From assembly GCA_019307165.1 (NCBI GenBank), contig JAFDKD010000034.1, forward strand, positions 1 to 20,873: a stretch of 20,873 bases of DNA, written 5' to 3'. Shown one piece after another: positions 1-7,148 of the stretch. How positions within the stretch are numbered: position 1 is the stretch's first letter; each line of letters starts with the position of its first letter. The DNA comes from Deltaproteobacteria bacterium (lineage in GTDB: Bacteria > Desulfobacterota > DSM-4660 > Desulfatiglandales > Desulfatiglandaceae). Position numbers and translations under genes: made by a program. The notes beneath the pieces were generated by a model. The model was not told the origin of the DNA. It saw only the letters and a list, made by a program, of their open reading frames with translations, and made no database searches.

Positions 1-213
1 AGCGCATATCCCCACCAGTTGCCCTTGGTTGAAGCGTCGGATGCCGCCCTCAGGGCCCTGGCCGTATGGGCACTGGGGTGGTTTGGCATGCCGGAGGCAC
101 GTTCAAAAATTGAACACCTATTCGATGACCCATCCGAAACTGAAATTTTCGAGGACGGACGGCTTCAAAAGATCCGAATCATGGATCTGATCCGAAGGAT
201 TGACACCCGCTGA
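1..213 (+). CDS. HEAT-repeat-like protein, C-terminal fragment
   Basis: The reading frame is open from the first base of the window to a TGA at 211-213, so this is the last ~70 codons of a gene that begins upstream. The visible part contains an alpha-helical pair of HEAT type (Ala/Leu-rich helix DAALRALAVWALGWFG, then a second helix around RSKIEHLF), followed by a charged tail ending MDLIRRIDTR. HEAT repeats form scaffolds for protein contacts and say nothing specific about function. The stop lies 42 bases before the histidine kinase start on the same strand, so co-transcription with the kinase is plausible. The HEAT assignment rests on one repeat and is moderate; the full protein cannot be identified from here. 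Confidence 0.6.
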   Translation, partial: SAYPHQLPLVEASDAALRALAVWALGWFGMPEARSKIEHLFDDPSETEIFEDGRLQKIRIMDLIRRIDTR

Positions 214-255
214 TCGACCGCAGACAAACCTTTTCTCCCATAGTCGAGGCGCGTT

Positions 256-1545
256 ATGAAGGATAGGATATCGTCGGCAATCATTGAGAGTATGAGTGAC
301 GGGCTCCTGGTATTGAATTTTCACGGATATATCATCCATACCAACCCTGCAGCCTTGAACCTGTTCGACATCGATCCCCAGGATCTCCAAAACAAGACCT
401 ATATCCAACTATTTATGGATCGTCCTGAAAACGATGCGTTTAACGATATTATTTTCAATGGGATTCAGAACAGGGAAACCCGACTCTATCGCGAGGTATC
501 CTATCTGAAAAAGGGCGGCGCCCGGCTTGACTTGGCCGTGACCACATCGTTCTTGAGCGATGAGAAAGGGGAGGACCACAAGGCTGGAATTGTTCTGGTA
601 GCAAAGGATATTACCGAAATCAGGGCACTGGACCGTGCCCGCAATCGGGTGCTGAACCATCTTTCACATGAACTCAGGACGCCCCTGTCCATTGTCAAGG
701 CATCCATGGCCCGGCTGGCATCAGACGGAATGCAGACCGTCATTCAACGAATCGCCAGAAATCTTGGACGGATAGAGGATATCCAAATGGAGGTGGATGA
801 CATTGTAAGGAAATCGAATGACGCCGAAACCCTTCATTTTTCACAATGGGTGCGGCAGATGCTGGACATACTGGATATGGCGGCTGAACAAGGCGGTGAT
901 GACCGTAAGGCGATGCTTGCCCTGAGGAACAAGATCGATGACCTTTTTAAAATCTCTTCATCGACCAAAACCCCGGCGGACCCGTGGAAACGCATTGCGG
1001 AGATCGTGGAGGCCGCCAAACAACAGGGGAAACACAGGCGTGTGGAAATATCGTTCGTTCCGGGGGACCCCGGACGCGCCCTGATTGACAGCGACCTGCT
1101 TGACAAATGCGCCATGGCGTTAATCAAAAACGCGGTTGAAAATACGCCTGACGGCGGCCGTGTCACGGTCTCCGTGAAAAACCTGGAGGGAACGGTGGAA
1201 CTCAGTATCCGGGACACAGGTGTCGGAATCACGGAGGAAAGCCAAAAACAGATATTCGGGGGTTTCTATCACGCAAAGGACACGGACTTCTACACGACCA
1301 AAAAACCGTTCGACTTCGGGGCCGGGGGCAAGGGCCTGGACCTCCTCCGTCTCCGGGTCTTCTCGGAGACCTTCGGGTTCCAGTTAAACTGTCAAAGCAA
1401 ACGCTGTATCTACATCCCCAGCGAAACGGACATCTGTCCCGGTGATACGACCAAATGCCCGCACATCCTTGAGAAAAAACAGTGCGACCTGTCGGGTGGA
1501 AGCACATTCACGATCCTGTTTCCCTTACAGTACAAAGCGCAATAA
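256..1545 (+). CDS. Soluble PAS-domain sensor histidine kinase with Cys-rich insertion
   Basis: 429 aa, no transmembrane segment, so probably cytoplasmic. A PAS domain spans about residues 5-118 (IIESMSDGLLVLN start, DITEIR end). A dimerisation/phosphoacceptor helix follows with the H-box LSHELRTPLS, His138 being the predicted phosphorylation site. The HATPase_c domain has an N-box (KNAVENTPDGG, Asn292), a D-box (DTGVGI, Asp320) and a glycine lid (GAGGKGL, about 355-361). Between the lid and the last strand (GGSTFTILFP) sits an unusual stretch with five cysteines (379, 384, 394, 401, 410), including DICPGD and KCPHI. Family knowledge supports ATP-dependent autophosphorylation and transfer to a response regulator, but no regulator gene is in view. 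A GAGG ribosome site lies six bases before the ATG. The PgaH-like gene follows after five bases. Signal and partner are unknown. Confidence 0.93.
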   Translation: MKDRISSAIIESMSDGLLVLNFHGYIIHTNPAALNLFDIDPQDLQNKTYIQLFMDRPENDAFNDIIFNGIQNRETRLYREVSYLKKGGARLDLAVTTSFLSDEKGEDHKAGIVLVAKDITEIRALDRARNRVLNHLSHELRTPLSIVKASMARLASDGMQTVIQRIARNLGRIEDIQMEVDDIVRKSNDAETLHFSQWVRQMLDILDMAAEQGGDDRKAMLALRNKIDDLFKISSSTKTPADPWKRIAEIVEAAKQQGKHRRVEISFVPGDPGRALIDSDLLDKCAMALIKNAVENTPDGGRVTVSVKNLEGTVELSIRDTGVGITEESQKQIFGGFYHAKDTDFYTTKKPFDFGAGGKGLDLLRLRVFSETFGFQLNCQSKRCIYIPSETDICPGDTTKCPHILEKKQCDLSGGSTFTILFPLQYKAQ

Positions 1546-1550
1546 TATCA

Positions 1551-2153
1551 ATGGCGGCATACATTAGTTTCAAAGAACTGCGCCGGCGCGAGGTTGAAGA
1601 TATAGACTACCGTATTCGGTGCAGGCAGGGCAGGACGGGTATCCTGGTCATGGCGCCGCACGGCGGGAATATCGAACCCGGGACCAGCCGGATCGCGGAT
1701 GCGATCGCCGGAACAGAGCACGCATTTTACGCCTTTGAGGGCCTGAAAACAGGTCGGAATTCGCGCCTTCACATCACCAGCCGTCGCTTCGATGAGCCCG
1801 CCGGCTGCCGCTTGGCGGCCGACGCCGATACGGTCTTGACCATTCACGGGTGCAGCGACAGTGAAAGCCTGGTCTTTGTGGGGGGGCTGGACCGGGCCCT
1901 GGCGGCAAACGTGTGGAAAGCCCTAGCCCGGGATGCTTTCCACCTGAAAGAAAGTCCCCGAATTTCGGGAAAGCATCCCCAAAATATCTGCAACCGCTGT
2001 CGATCCGGGATGGGCGTTCAACTGGAAATCTCGGCCGGCTTGAGAAAACGGATGTTCACATATCATCCGAAATGTGACCCCACACAAACGGACGTTTTCT
2101 ACAACTTTGTCAGTGCCTTGAAGGCTGTTTTGGCGAATTCTCACTCACCTTAA
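1551..2153 (+). CDS. Poly-gamma-glutamate hydrolase family protein (YjqB/PgaH-like)
   Basis: 200 aa from the ATG at 1551. Diagnostic motifs are MAPHGGNIEPGTS (35-46), YAFEGLK (60-66), LHITS (73-77), TIHG (97-100) and GVQLEIS (155-161). The His/Glu residues of these motifs are the expected zinc ligands and catalytic groups of the YjqB/PgaH fold, which includes phage poly-gamma-glutamate hydrolases and Bacillus YjqB. Real substrates of most bacterial members are unknown. The ATG was chosen because it starts just before the conserved N-terminus and gives the usual ~200-residue length; a GTG at 1482 would overlap the kinase by 64 bases. No clear ribosome site precedes it, so translation may be coupled to the kinase gene, which stops five bases upstream. 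The segment NICNRCRSGMG has two cysteines where I would expect small or charged residues. Confidence 0.85.
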   Translation: MAAYISFKELRRREVEDIDYRIRCRQGRTGILVMAPHGGNIEPGTSRIADAIAGTEHAFYAFEGLKTGRNSRLHITSRRFDEPAGCRLAADADTVLTIHGCSDSESLVFVGGLDRALAANVWKALARDAFHLKESPRISGKHPQNICNRCRSGMGVQLEISAGLRKRMFTYHPKCDPTQTDVFYNFVSALKAVLANSHSP

Positions 2154-2158
2154 CCCTG

Positions 2159-2201
2159 TTTTTTTGTCGCAGACAAAAAAAAGACTTAGGGGCTCCGCCC
2201 C
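2159..2201. terminator. Two adjacent hairpins, likely terminator after the PgaH-like gene
   Basis: The first hairpin pairs 2159-2168 (seven T then GTC) with 2172-2181 (GAC then seven A) around a GCA loop. It is symmetrical, so it ends in a U-run on either strand and could terminate both ways, although only three pairs are not A-T. The second is GGGGC-TCC-GCCCC at 2189-2201 with no U-tract. It sits six bases after the PgaH-like stop. Confidence 0.45.
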
Positions 2202-2204
2202 AAT

Positions 2205-2257
2205 TGGAATATTGGAATACTGGAATGATGGAATAGTGGGTTATGGGATTATGGAAT
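2205..2257. repeat. 8-bp-period TGGAAT tandem repeat
   Basis: TGGAAT occurs at 2205, 2213, 2221 and 2229, exactly eight bases apart. Degenerate copies follow at 2237 (TGGGTT), 2244 (TGGGAT) and 2252 (TGGAAT). The rest of the 2154-2505 spacer shows no credible gene. Confidence 0.8.
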
Positions 2258-2429
2258 GATGTGTTTAAAGAAAATATCAGTTTTCGCCCGATTGACAGAA
2301 CTTCCTCCAACGGCTTTCTCAAGGGGGAATCGAATTCCTTCCTGTTGTCCGGCCATGGAAAAATGCCTTGCTTTCAGCCACCCGTGTTAAGTATGACAAG
2401 TCTATGTGCTCGTTTTCTGCCGTTATCCT

Positions 2430-2457
2430 TTGTTTTTTCGAATGCATGTATTATATT
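2430..2457 (+). promoter_or_regulatory. Possible promoter for fprA
   Basis: TTGTTT (2430-2435) and TATATT (2452-2457) are separated by 16 bases in an AT-rich stretch ~50 bases before the flavodiiron gene. The -35 match is poor, so this is only a candidate. An AAAGGAG ribosome site follows just before the ATG at 2506. Confidence 0.3.
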
Positions 2458-2505
2458 TGATTGGTAAAATGACCCCCAATTGGACCGATACAAAAGGAGA
2501 AAAAC

Positions 2506-3693
2506 ATGAGGCCCATTGAAATTGTAAAGGATATTTATTGCTTACCCGCTATTGACTGGAACATCAGAGATTTTCACGGCTATTCCACCTATGAGGGAAC
2601 CACCTACAACGCCTACCTGATCATTGACGACAAGATCACCCTCATCGATACGGTCAAAAGCGCCTTTGCCGATGAGTTGCTCGACGCCATCGGACAGATC
2701 GTGGACCCCAAAAAGATTGACTATGTCGTCAGCAATCATACGGAGATGGACCACTCCAGCGGGCTTCCCCGGGTCATGCACAGAATCGGTGAAGACAAGC
2801 CCCTGTATACCTCGAAAATGGGGCTTAAAAACCTCTCCAAACACTATACTCAGAAGTGGAACTACCACCCGGTGGACAACCTCGGTGAACTGAACATCGG
2901 GAAAAGAACGCTGACCTTTCTGGAAACGCGCATGATTCACTGGCCCGACAGCATGTTTACCTACGTCAACGAGGACAAGGTCCTGTTCAGCAGCGACGGT
3001 TTCGGCCAGCATTACGCCGGCGTGGAGCGGTTCGACGATCAAATGGGGGATGCCATCATGCCCCATGCGCTCAAGTATTTTGCGAACATCCTTCTGCTAT
3101 ACGCCCCGTTGATTTTGAAACTCATCGACAAGGTGACCGAACTGGGGATTCCCATAGACGTCATCTGTCCGGACCACGGCATCCTATGGCGGAAAGACCC
3201 CGGAAAGATCATTAATGCCTATGTGGAGTGGAGCCGGCAGGCGCCCAGGCGAAAGGCCGTCGTCATATACGATACCATGTGGCACAGCACCGAAAAGATG
3301 GCCGAAGTCATTGTCGAAACCCTTGGCGAGGAGGGCGTGCATGTCAAGCTCATGAAACTGAGGACCAGCCACCGAAGCGACATCATGACCGAGGTGATGG
3401 ATGCCGGGGCCATTATGTTCGGGTCTCCCACGCTCAACAACAACATCTTTCCGACCATGGGCGATATCTTTACCTATATGAAGGGGCTCAAGCCCTTGAA
3501 CAAGATCGGCGCCGCTTTCGGCTCTTACGGATGGAGTGGGGAGGCCGTCAAAATAATCAATCAACAGATGGAAGACATGAAATTCAACGTGATCGATCCC
3601 GGTGTCAGGAGCCATTACATCCCGGATGATGACGGGCTCGCCGCGTGCAGGGAGTTGGCCAAAAAGGTGGCGCAGGCGCTTCCCGCCAAATGA
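2506..3693 (+). CDS. fprA: FprA/ROO-type A-type flavoprotein (flavodiiron oxygen or NO reductase)
   Basis: 395 aa, the usual length for a class A flavodiiron protein. The N-terminal metallo-beta-lactamase-like domain (1-245) has the full diiron set: HTEMDH (His78, Glu80, Asp82, His83), His145 in MIHWPDSM, Asp164 in FSSDGFG and His224 in CPDHG. The C-terminal flavodoxin domain (~250-390) has a phosphate loop TMWHST and the FMN-contacting GSPTLNNNIFP and GSYGWSGE loops. There is no rubredoxin domain, so electrons must come from a separate rubredoxin or coenzyme F420-like donor. Family members reduce O2 to water or NO to N2O in the cytoplasm, protecting anaerobes from oxidative or nitrosative stress. 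Which gas is preferred cannot be told from sequence. A strong AAAGGAG site precedes the ATG. The spacer before larE holds repeat DNA, so co-transcription with larE is uncertain. Confidence 0.95.
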   Translation: MRPIEIVKDIYCLPAIDWNIRDFHGYSTYEGTTYNAYLIIDDKITLIDTVKSAFADELLDAIGQIVDPKKIDYVVSNHTEMDHSSGLPRVMHRIGEDKPLYTSKMGLKNLSKHYTQKWNYHPVDNLGELNIGKRTLTFLETRMIHWPDSMFTYVNEDKVLFSSDGFGQHYAGVERFDDQMGDAIMPHALKYFANILLLYAPLILKLIDKVTELGIPIDVICPDHGILWRKDPGKIINAYVEWSRQAPRRKAVVIYDTMWHSTEKMAEVIVETLGEEGVHVKLMKLRTSHRSDIMTEVMDAGAIMFGSPTLNNNIFPTMGDIFTYMKGLKPLNKIGAAFGSYGWSGEAVKIINQQMEDMKFNVIDPGVRSHYIPDDDGLAACRELAKKVAQALPAK

Positions 3694-3992
3694 TGGAGTT
3701 GATCTAATTAACTGGTGCCACGTCACGTTTCTAATGTCGTATGAGATGCAATATCATTATTTCTCTGTGAACTCTGAGTGCTCTGTGTGAGATTTTTTTA
3801 ATAACAATCAAAATTTTACAGTATAAATCCGGCTCGTCCGGAATTGACTCGGTCTTATCCGGCATTTGACAAATTGGAAAAAAGGGTCATTTCCGGGTGG
3901 AAACCGGATTTTCCCAGCGCTTCACACTTCTTCCCGTCAACCCGGCTGCAACCCTTCTCGAGCGCACGCCGTGGTGACGTGTTTCGGTTCCC
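3694..3992. other. Non-coding spacer between fprA and larE
   Basis: No credible gene is present; short frames here show no recognisable domain or ribosome site. It contains a half-copy of the CTCTGTG-type repeat near its left end and a TTGACA at 3866-3871 with no good -10 box at the right distance, so the larE promoter is unresolved. Confidence 0.6.
3759..3797. repeat. Solo arm of the CTCTGTG-type intergenic repeat
   Basis: The stretch has TTCTCTGTGAACTCTGAGTG followed by CTCTGTGTGAG and a T-run. It matches the right arm of the complete element at 4872-5063 in unit sequence and order (CTCTGTG, CTCTG, GTGCTCTGTG). No facing arm was found between here and larE, so it is a solo or decayed half-element. 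Confidence 0.7.
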
Positions 3993-4820
3993 ATGGACAA
4001 AGACCTCGCTTTTACCAAGAAAGCTCAACTCACCAAACGATTGAAGGCGATGGACGGCCTTGTGGTGGCCTTTTCAGGGGGCGTGGACAGTACATTTCTG
4101 CTGACTGCGGCCCACGAGGCCCTGGGAAACAGGGTTTGGGCGGCCACGGCATCCTCCCCGCTTCACCCTGCCGGAGAACAGGCTGCGGCCGCTGTGTTCT
4201 GTAAAGACAGGGGCATTGTGCACGTCCGGTTTTCATCCAATGAAATGGCGCTGCCCGAGTTTTTGTCCAATCCGCCCGAACGCTGCTACATCTGCAAGCA
4301 AGCGATGATGCGGAAGCTGTTCGAAACGGCCGAGGAACTGGGTATCGACCATGTGGCCCACGGCGCCAATGTGGATGACTCGAACGATTACCGCCCCGGT
4401 TTCCGGGCCGCCGCGGAAGCGGGCATCCTGTCGCCGTTGGTGGATGCGGGTTTGGCCAAGGAAGAGATCCGGTTTCTGGCCAAAGAGTTGGGTCTCTCGG
4501 TGTGGGACAAGCCGGCCATGGCCTGTCTGGCCAGCCGAATTCCTTATGGGACCTCCATCACGGCAGAGATACTGAAGGCCGTGGAAGAGGCGGAACAGGC
4601 CCTTATGGATGAGGGTTTCAGGCAGGTACGGGTGCGCCATCACGGCGCCGTGGCCAGGGTGGAGGTCGCTCCCGGAGAGTTGGAAAAACTCATGGACGAG
4701 ACCTTGCGGCGCGCCGTGGTGGAGAAACTTCGCAGGATCGGCTTTGACCACGTGGCCCTGGATTTGGAAGGATACGAAACGGGAAAAATGAACCGCGCCC
4801 TGAAGGGCATTGCTTCGTGA
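3993..4820 (+). CDS. larE: LarE-type ATP-dependent sulfur transferase (PP-loop)
   Basis: 275 aa, standard for LarE. An ATP pyrophosphatase domain has the PP-loop SGGVDS (28-33). The LarE signature follows: RCYICK (97-102), HGANVDDSNDYRPG (123-136) and MACLASRIPYG (176-186). LarE adenylates and then sulfurates the biscarboxylated pyridinium precursor of the nickel-pincer cofactor of lactate racemase. In the Lactobacillus enzyme a single cysteine equivalent to Cys178 here gives up its own sulfur. This protein also has Cys98-x-x-Cys101, so CxxC plus a later Cys, the arrangement that binds a [4Fe-4S] cluster in TtuA-like and some LarE enzymes; cluster binding is therefore inferred. larA, larB and larC are not in the window. 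The ATG at 3993 gives the conserved N-terminus, but no good ribosome site is visible. The actual substrate could differ from that of classical LarE. Confidence 0.92.
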   Translation: MDKDLAFTKKAQLTKRLKAMDGLVVAFSGGVDSTFLLTAAHEALGNRVWAATASSPLHPAGEQAAAAVFCKDRGIVHVRFSSNEMALPEFLSNPPERCYICKQAMMRKLFETAEELGIDHVAHGANVDDSNDYRPGFRAAAEAGILSPLVDAGLAKEEIRFLAKELGLSVWDKPAMACLASRIPYGTSITAEILKAVEEAEQALMDEGFRQVRVRHHGAVARVEVAPGELEKLMDETLRRAVVEKLRRIGFDHVALDLEGYETGKMNRALKGIAS

Positions 4821-4871
4821 TTTTGGTTCTTTGTGCCGAAAAACATTACCCTTGAACCTATAATAAAGATT

Positions 4872-5063
4872 CACCACAGAGAGCACCGAGAACACAGAAA
4901 AATAAAGGTTTATATTTTTAATCTTTTAATAATCTTAACGCTAAAATTAACCGGAACCCCAGTTTCGATTTCCGATAGCACTATGCAAGCAAAATTTTTG
5001 GCTTTAACGGATTTCTTTCACCGCATCTACTATTTCTCTGTGATCTCTGTGTGCTCTGTGGTG
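4872..5063. repeat. Inverted-arm CTCTGTG/CACAGAG intergenic element
   Basis: The left arm at 4872-4900 (CACCACAGAGAGCACCGAGA and onward) and the right arm at 5033-5063 (TTTCTCTGTG... to ...CTCTGTGGTG) are imperfect reverse complements, each built of 7-10-bp units containing CTCTGTG. They enclose ~132 bp of AT-rich DNA. The element fills most of the larE-ycaO spacer (4821-5143). A 91-codon frame across it is just the repeat translated. Confidence 0.8.
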
Positions 5064-5143
5064 GTGCTTTTTTCGGCTATATCGAACAAGGCTATTCGTG
5101 GTGAATAATTTGTTTGTTTTATAAGAACGAAAAGGATGCCCCC

Positions 5144-6874
5144 ATGACCTACGAAATCAAAATGAACGACGCCTTCAAGGGCTACACCGATGACCAGGAC
5201 AAAATCCTCACACCTGAGGAAACGGTTCGCCGATTCAGGGAACGATTGAATTCGATCGATTTGGACATCCTTGAAGAAACCGTAAGGATAGACAGCGGTC
5301 GCCTGGATATTCCCGTGTATTTCAGCGTGTGCGGAAAGGATGCCGAGAGCGTTATCGGCACCAAAAAGCAGATGGGAAAAGGGGGCACGCCGCAACAGTC
5401 GGAGGCCAGTGCCGTCATGGAACTGGCCGAGAGATTCAGCTTTTTCAGCTTCTGCAACAACCCCGGCAATTTCTTTACGGACGAATATCGAAATATCAAG
5501 GACAACGTCCTGCCATTCGATACCATTGCCAAGTCGGTGCACGATGACTCCGAAGACATGGAACGCGCCCAAGCGGTCTTCTCCAGACTGCCCCTCAAGT
5601 GGACTTGGGCTTATAATATGACCCGCCGGGAACCGGTGCTGGTCCCCTTTGACTGGTTTTTCACCATTAACGAGTTCAACGGCCCCTCCGCGGGCAATTG
5701 TCTGGAAGAGGCAGTGCTTCAGGGCGTCTGCGAGGTGGTGGAACGGCACGTGTCTTCCATTATCAGCCGGAACCGGCTCAAAACTCCCGCCATCAACCTC
5801 GATTCGGCCGCGGACCCGATGGTGCGGTCCATGGTCGCCAAGTTTCGCAAGGCGGGCGTGCGGCTCTATGCCACCGATTTTTCCCTGGACACCGGCATAC
5901 CCTCGGTAGGGTTGTTGGCATACGATCCATCCACCTTTCCGAACCGGAGTGAAATCGTCTGGACGGCAGGCACCACGCCCGGACCGGAAAAGGCCCTCAG
6001 CCGTGCGCTCACGGAGGTGGCCCAGTTGGCGGGAGACTTCGATACCGCCTCAAACTACGTGGCCAGCGGTCTCCCCAAATTCACCGACCTGTCGGATGCG
6101 GCATTTGTGATGGACCCGGGCAGCATCGTGGACATTTTGGCCCTGCCCGATCTTTCCCATGACAACATGAAGATTGAAGCGGAAAACTGCATCCAAGCCC
6201 TGGATCGCGGCGGCATGGACGTCATATTGATCGATGTGACCCATTCAAAACTGAAGGTGCCCGCCCTTTACACGATTGTGCCCGGGGCGCATTTCAGGGA
6301 ACGGGCGGCAGAGACCAGCGTGGGCATGTTTTCGGCCAAGCTGATTGCCGAGAATAGCGATCCCGCCGGAGCCATTCACGAATTGACGCTCATGGATCAA
6401 GCCCTGCCCGGCAAATACTACGTGAAATTCTTTCTCGGCCTGTCCCACCTGAACAGCGGGGCCCCGGACCGTGCACTGCCCTTTTTCGAGGCGGCCCTGG
6501 CGCTTGACCCCAAAAAGGAGGACATGGTCAGCATCTACTCTTACATGGGTGTCTGCCTCAAGGACCTGGAGGCATATCAAGAGGCAATCGAAAAACTGGA
6601 AGCGGCCGAATCCCATGATCCCGAAAGGACGGACGTTCACAACCTCATGGGGTTCTGCTATTTCAAGCTCAAGGCGCACGAAAAGGCCATTGAATGTTTT
6701 CGGAACGTGCTGAAGCTGGACCCGGCCTCGGCCATCGATTACGCCAACATCGCCTCCAATTACCGGGACATGGGCAATCGCAAGGAAGCGATCCGGCACT
6801 ACCGCCTCGCCATCGAACTGGACCCTTCCATCAATTTCGCCCGGGAAAATCTGGAGCGGCTGGAGAAAGGGTAA
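5144..6874 (+). CDS. YcaO-like cyclodehydratase/thioamidation domain fused to C-terminal TPRs
   Basis: 576 aa from the ATG at 5144, which has AAAAGGA about five to eight bases upstream; an in-frame TTG at 5114 is less likely. The YcaO domain covers about 60-400. Its ATP/Mg motifs are visible: SEASAVMELAER (86-97), GNCLEEAVLQGVCEVVERH (184-202) and SRALTEVAQ (286-294). Residues ~425-576 form about four TPRs (for example AYQEAIEKLEAAESHDP and HEKAIECFRNVLKLDP). YcaO enzymes activate a peptide backbone amide with ATP to make azolines, amidines or thioamides. E. coli YcaO assists methylthiolation of ribosomal protein S12, and archaeal YcaO thioamidates methyl-coenzyme M reductase. The TPRs probably recruit a protein partner. 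No precursor peptide, TfuA or RimO gene is visible. LarE lies upstream and is a possible sulfur-delivery partner. The exact substrate is unknown. Confidence 0.9.
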   Translation: MTYEIKMNDAFKGYTDDQDKILTPEETVRRFRERLNSIDLDILEETVRIDSGRLDIPVYFSVCGKDAESVIGTKKQMGKGGTPQQSEASAVMELAERFSFFSFCNNPGNFFTDEYRNIKDNVLPFDTIAKSVHDDSEDMERAQAVFSRLPLKWTWAYNMTRREPVLVPFDWFFTINEFNGPSAGNCLEEAVLQGVCEVVERHVSSIISRNRLKTPAINLDSAADPMVRSMVAKFRKAGVRLYATDFSLDTGIPSVGLLAYDPSTFPNRSEIVWTAGTTPGPEKALSRALTEVAQLAGDFDTASNYVASGLPKFTDLSDAAFVMDPGSIVDILALPDLSHDNMKIEAENCIQALDRGGMDVILIDVTHSKLKVPALYTIVPGAHFRERAAETSVGMFSAKLIAENSDPAGAIHELTLMDQALPGKYYVKFFLGLSHLNSGAPDRALPFFEAALALDPKKEDMVSIYSYMGVCLKDLEAYQEAIEKLEAAESHDPERTDVHNLMGFCYFKLKAHEKAIECFRNVLKLDPASAIDYANIASNYRDMGNRKEAIRHYRLAIELDPSINFARENLERLEKG

Positions 6875-6931
6875 TAACGCCGGCCGCGGGCGGGTTTATT
6901 GAAACAGCATTAATGAAAACGGTTCTACTCA

Positions 6932-7008
6932 CCACGAAGATCACGAAGACCACGAAGTTGATTTATGTTTTAAAATTCCCTTCTTCCTGTGCTTCGTATA
7001 CTTCGTGG
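6932..7008. repeat. Inverted-arm CACGAAG intergenic element
   Basis: The left arm 6932-6957 has three CACGAAG units nine bases apart. The right arm 6983-7008 is its imperfect reverse complement (CTTCGTATACTTCGTGG at the end), so transcripts would fold into a long hairpin with a ~25-base AT-rich loop. The ends CCACGAAG / CTTCGTGG pair perfectly. It lies between the ycaO stop (6874) and the vapBC promoter; no gene is seen in 6875-7148. Confidence 0.82.
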
Positions 7009-7081
7009 CAAAGACATATTTTATGTTAATTGTCCCTGTCATCACGCCATTCTTTGACTCATTGATATTCTTTTTTTCATC

Positions 7082-7130
7082 TTGACAGACGGCTGTGGAA
7101 GGGATAATATTGTCTTACCACTGTCTTACC
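7082..7130 (+). promoter_or_regulatory. vapBC promoter and probable operator
   Basis: A perfect TTGACA (7082-7087) and GATAAT (7103-7108) are 15 bases apart, slightly short. Right after them the 9-mer TGTCTTACC occurs at 7111-7119 and 7122-7130, an 11-bp period, about one helical turn. Type II antitoxins usually repress their own operon, so the paired sites are a likely VapB or VapBC operator covering the transcription start. Confidence 0.6.
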
Positions 7131-7148
7131 TCACTTGGAGGGGGCGCC

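Noticed and set aside
2243..2467. 74-codon frame upstream of fprA
   Set aside because: Starts within the TGGAAT repeat, lacks a ribosome site and any domain, and covers the likely fprA promoter.
4833..5108. 91-codon frame between larE and ycaO, considered as a possible YcaO precursor peptide
   Set aside because: Its ends (HHREHREHRK and YYFSVISVCSVVV) are just the CTCTGTG-type repeat arms translated; no ribosome site and no conserved core is seen.
6878..6900. CGCC...GGCG stem followed by GGTTTATT after ycaO as a terminator
   Set aside because: Only a 4-bp stem and a broken T-run; too weak to call.
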